Source: Aristolochia californica
Taxonomy: Eukaryota > Streptophyta > Magnoliopsida > Piperales > Aristolochiaceae
Assembly: GCA_029961685.1 (NCBI GenBank)
Contig: JARWKL010000009.1
Coordinates: forward strand, 16,549,237-16,613,236
DNA length: 64,000 nucleotides
Direction: 5' to 3'
The notes under the pieces were generated by a model that worked only from the letters and a program-made list of their open reading frames with translations, did no database searches and was not told the origin of the DNA. Shown here piece by piece: positions 60,401-64,000 of the stretch (the first letter of the stretch is position 1; the number at the start of each line of letters is the position of its first letter). A program made the position numbers and the translations under genes.

Positions 60401-61554
60401 AGCCATTATTTTGCCCATTAACAAAAAGCTGACCTAGCGATCATTGATCATTGTAAACTGATTTATCATGCGTGACGGGCCACATTTTTTTAAGGAATGA
60501 CTTTTGGGTTAGGATTCAACACTCAGTTTAAAATTCCCTCGCCTCCCCTTTTCCCGACGATTGCAAAACCTGATATATAAAGACTAAAACGAGTTTTAAA
60601 TCCCTAAAAATTACACAAACTTTTTGGAAATATCTCTCTCCATATTTGTGCATTGTGCATTTCCATTTTAGATGTGTACATTTTTCTTAAATCAAAACTT
60701 TAGTTTTCACTTTTTCCTTCATCTCGTAGACAAAAAACAGAATAGATGACAACGAAATGAAAATTTTAGACTCTGTGTATGGAGAAAATTTAAAGCAATA
60801 ACAAACGTAAGTAATGAAAATTTATTCACACACCACAAATGAAGAAAAAATTTTCCTCATCCAAGTTTGGGAAATTCCACTAGTTCAGCAACCCCAATAG
60901 GTTGGAATTTGATAAGAAAGGGATTTTCCTACACATGCTTTAAAAAATGGATATGCATGCTCGAAACATGTTAAAGTTGCAAATGACCCATGGATCCAAA
61001 CCTTTCAAAGAGAATAAAAAACTTCTCATTAAATTCTCAAGTGAACGTGCGGTGGGATATTTAACCGAGTCAAACAAGCCATTATTTTGCCCATTAACGA
61101 AAAGCTGACCTAGCGATCATTGATCATTGTAAACTGATTTATCATGCGTGACGGGCCACATTTTTTTAAGGAATGACTTTTGGGTTGGGATTCAACACTC
61201 AGTTTAAAATTCCCTCGCCTCCCCTTTTCCCGACGATTGCAAAACCTGATATATAAAGACTAAAAGGAGTTTTAAATCCCTAAAAATTACCCAAACTTTT
61301 TGGAAATATCTCTCTCCATATTTGTGCATTGTGCATTTCCATTTTAGATGTGTACATTTTTCTTAAATCAAAACTTGAGTTTTCACTTTTTCCTTCACCT
61401 CGTAGACAAAAAACAGAATAGATGACAACGAAATGAAAATTTTAGACTCTGTGTATGGAGAAAATTTAAAGCAATAACAAACGTAAGTAAAGAAAATTTA
61501 TTCACACACCACAAATGAAGAAAAAAGTTTTCTCATCCAAGTTTGGGAAATTCC
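57496..61554 (+). repeat. Dimeric A-B higher-order array, three units of 1353 bp (M86-M91)
   Basis: The units are 57496-58848, 58849-60201 and 60202-61554. They correspond to the first three dimers at 41270-45328. The dimer with the GATTTTCCT, AAAAGGAGTTTT and TTCACCTCG markers is present once here and twice in the earlier array. Either one unit was lost here or one was gained there. Near-identity of the two earlier units favours a gain there (inference). Confidence 0.9.
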
Positions 61555-64000
61555 ACTAGTTCAGCAACCCCAATAGGTTGGAATTTGATAAGAAAGAGAT
61601 TTTTCTACACATGCTTTAAAAAATGGATATGCATGGCTCGAAACATGTTAAAGTTGCAAATGACCCATGGATCCAAACCTTTCAAAAAGAATAAAAAACT
61701 TCTCATTAAATTCTCAAGTGAACGTGCGGTGGGATATTTAACCGAGTCAAACAAGCCATTATTTTGCCCATTAACAAAAAGCTGACCTAGCGATCATTGA
61801 TCATTGTAAACTGATTTATCATGCGTAACGGGCCACATTTTTTTAAGGAATGACTTTTGGGTTGGGATTCAACACTCAGTTTAAAATTCCCTCGCCTCCC
61901 CTTTTCCCGACGATTGCAAAACCTGATATATAAAGACTAAAACGAGTTTTAAATCCCTAAAAATTACCCAAACTTTTTGGAAATATCTCTCTCCATACTT
62001 GTGCATTTCCATTTTAGATGTGTACATTTTTCTTAAATCAAAACTTGAGTTTTCACTTTTTCCTTCATCTCGTAGACAAAAAACAGAATAGATGACAACG
62101 AAATGAAAATTTTAGACTCTGTGTATGGAGAAAATTTAAAGCAATAACAAACGTAAGTAAAGAAAATTTATTCACACACCACAAATGAAGAAAAGAGTTT
62201 TCTCATCCAAGTTTGGGAAATTCCACTAGTTCAGCAACCCCAATAGGTTGGAATTTGATAAGAAAGAGATTTTTCTACACATGCTTTAAAAAATGGATAT
62301 GCATGGCTCAAAACATGTTAAAGTTGCAAATGACCCGTGGATCCAAACCTTTCAAAAAGAATAAAAAACTTCTCATTAAATTCTCAAGTGAACGTGCGGT
62401 GGGATATTTAACCGAGTCAAACAAGCCATTATTTTGCCCATTAACGAAAAGCTGACCTAGCGATCATTGATCATTGTAAACTGATTTATCATGCGTGACG
62501 GGCCACATTTTTTTAAGGAATGACTTTTGGGTTGGGATTCAACACTCAGTTTAAAATTCCCTCGCCTCCCCTTTTCCCGACGATTGCAAAACCTGATATA
62601 TAAAGACTAAAAGGAGTTTTGAATCCCTAAAAATTACCCAAACTTTTTGGAAATATCTCTCTCCATATTTGTGCATTGTGCATTTCCATTTTAGATGTGT
62701 ACATTTTTCTTAAATCAAAACTTGAGTTTTCACTTTTTCCTTCACCTCGTAGACAAAAAACAGAATAGATGACAACGAAATGAAAATTTTAGACTCTGTG
62801 TATGGAGAAAATTTAAAGCAATAACAAACGTAAGTAAAGAAAATTTATTCACACACCACAAATGAAGAAAAAAGTTTTCTCATCCAAGTTTGGGAAATTC
62901 CACTAGTTCAGCAACCCCAATAGGTTGGAATTTGATAAGAAAGAGATTTTTCTACACATGCTTTAAAAAATGGATATGCATGGCTCGAAACATGTTAAAG
63001 TTGCAAATGACCCATGGATCCAAACCTTTCAAAAAGAATAAAAAACTTCTCATTAAATTCTCAAGTGAACGTGCGGTGGGATATTTAACCGAGTCAAACA
63101 AGCCATTATTTTGCCCATTAACAAAAAGCTGACCTAGCGATCATTGATCATTGTAAACTGATTTATCATGCGTAACGGGCCACATTTTTTTAAGGAATGA
63201 CTTTTGGGTTGGGATTCAACACTCAGTTTAAAATTCCCTCGCCTCCCCTTTTCCCGACGATTGCAAAACCTGATATATAAAGACTAAAACGAGTTTTAAA
63301 TCCCTAAAAATTACCCAAACTTTTTGGAAATATCTCTCTCCATACTTGTGCATTTCCATTTTAGATGTGTACATTTTTCTTAAATCAAAACTTGAGTTTT
63401 CACTTTTTCCTTCATCTCGTAGACAAAAAACAGAATAGATGACAACGAAATGAAAATTTTAGACTCTGTGTATGGAGAAAATTTAAAGCAATAACAAACG
63501 TAAGTAAAGAAAATTTATTCACACACCACAAATGAAGAAAAGAGTTTTCTCATCCAAGTTTGGGAAATTCCACTAGTTCAGCAACCCCAATAGGTTGGAA
63601 TTTGATAAGAAAGAGATTTTTCTACACATGCTTTAAAAAATGGATATGCATGGCTCAAAACATGTTAAAGTTGCAAATGACCCGTGGATCCAAACCTTTC
63701 AAAAAGAATAAAAAACTTCTCATTAAATTCTCAAGTGAACGTGCGGTGGGATATTTAACCGAGTCAAACAAGCCATTATTTTGCCCATTAACAAAAAGCT
63801 GACCTAGCGATCATTGATCATTGTAAACTGATTTATCATGCGTAACGGGCCACATTTTTTTAAGGAATGACTTTTGGGTTGGGATTCAACACTCAGTTTA
63901 AAATTCCCTCGCCTCCCCTTTTCCCGACGATTGCAAAACCTGATATATAAAGACTAAAACGAGTTTTAAATCCCTAAAAATTACACAAACTTTTTGGAAA
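57496..64000 (+). repeat. Long duplication of M62-M73 (M86-M95), one dimer shorter
   Basis: This stretch repeats 41270 onward at an offset of 16226 bp through M91, then at 14873 bp from M92. The drop of 1353 bp equals one A-B dimer. Shared markers are ATCTGTCTCC in M62/M86, AAGTTCGGG before M64/M88 and M66/M90, GATTTTCCT and TTCAAAGAGAAT in M67/M91, the 670-bp monomers M70/M92 and M72/M94, and AAAAGGAGTTTTGAATCC in M71/M93. Differences seen are M91 TTTTCCTACAC against M67 TTTTCCTGCAC, and 62032 C against 47159 A. The right edge of the window cuts M95 at 429 bp, so the duplication may extend further. Confidence 0.88.

Larger units (their letters stand above)
1..64000 (+). repeat. Satellite DNA array, ~677-bp monomer, 94 full copies plus one partial
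   Basis: One monomer repeats head-to-tail over the entire window. It is phased on a conserved ACTAGT at 1, 678, 1354, 2031, 2708, 3384, 4060, 4735, 5411, 6088, 6765, 7442, 8119 and so on to 63572. Spacing is 677 bp in most copies, with 676, 675 and 670 bp variants that each trace to a small identifiable indel. Copies differ at only a handful of bases, so they have been homogenised recently. Base composition of the first copy is 34% G+C. Neither edge of the array lies in the window, so the real array is longer. No gene, transposon or spacer interrupts it. Arrays of this kind are known from eukaryotic centromeres, pericentromeres and other heterochromatin. Which of these applies here, and in which species, cannot be read from the sequence. 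Confidence 0.98.

Noticed and set aside
1..64000. CRISPR array or other prokaryotic repeat system
   Set aside because: The unit is 677 bp, there are no unique spacers and no associated genes, and copies are contiguous.
1..64000. Tandem transposon or LTR-derived repeat
   Set aside because: There are no terminal inverted repeats of useful length, no TG...CA LTR ends with a primer-binding site, no target-site duplications, and no transposase, reverse transcriptase or integrase frame.

Overview
The whole window is one tandem-repeat (satellite DNA) array. I find no convincing protein-coding gene, RNA gene, mobile element, CRISPR array or origin. A monomer of about 677 bp (34% G+C, counted by hand on the first copy) repeats head-to-tail from base 1 to base 64000. 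There are 94 complete copies and one 429-bp partial copy at the right edge. Copies are phased here on a conserved ACTAGT (ACTAGG in a few) and called M1 (base 1) to M95 (starting 63572). All copies lie on the + strand, with no inversion, foreign insertion or non-satellite spacer. This layout is typical of a eukaryotic centromeric, pericentromeric or heterochromatic satellite. I cannot name the species: there is no flanking gene or transposon, and I do not recognise the monomer.

There are two monomer classes. Class A (72 copies, partial one included) has AAAGAGATTT about 40 bp in and GCATGGCTCG about 80 bp in. Class B (23 copies: M5, M6, M17, M18, M26, M28, M33, M41, M43, M53, M58, M61, M63, M65, M67, M69, M75, M76, M80, M81, M87, M89, M91) has AAAGGGATTT, one G missing (GCATGCTCG), and a distinctive upstream tail. 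Most copies are 677 bp (class A) or 676 bp (class B). A few are 675 bp, and four are 670 bp after losing one unit of a 7-bp duplication.

Layout: M1-M12 (1-8118) and M13-M26 (8119-17589) share a segment of at least 5.6 kb at an offset of 8118 bp. M27-M36 (17590-24351) are two adjacent copies of a five-monomer unit of 3381 bp. M19-M26 recur as M34-M41 at an offset of 10146 bp. M42-M51 (27736-34502) is an irregular stretch with more private variants. M52-M62 (34503-41946) carries a three-monomer unit of 2030 bp. M62-M69 (41270-46681) is four A-B dimers of 1353 bp. M70-M73 (46682-49375) is two dimers of 1347 bp. M74-M83 (49376-56141) is two five-monomer units of 3383 bp. M84 and M85 (56142-57495) look like recombinant monomers. 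M86-M95 (57496-64000) repeats M62-M73 with one dimer fewer.

The most informative content is this nested set of higher-order repeats, which records recent unequal exchange. Inside each monomer there are also conserved dyads, phased A-tracts, a C-rich/G-rich tract and a TATATAAA motif that might matter for chromatin or transcription; those roles are inference only. The recurring 50-80 codon open frames are by-products of the repeat and are not annotated as genes.
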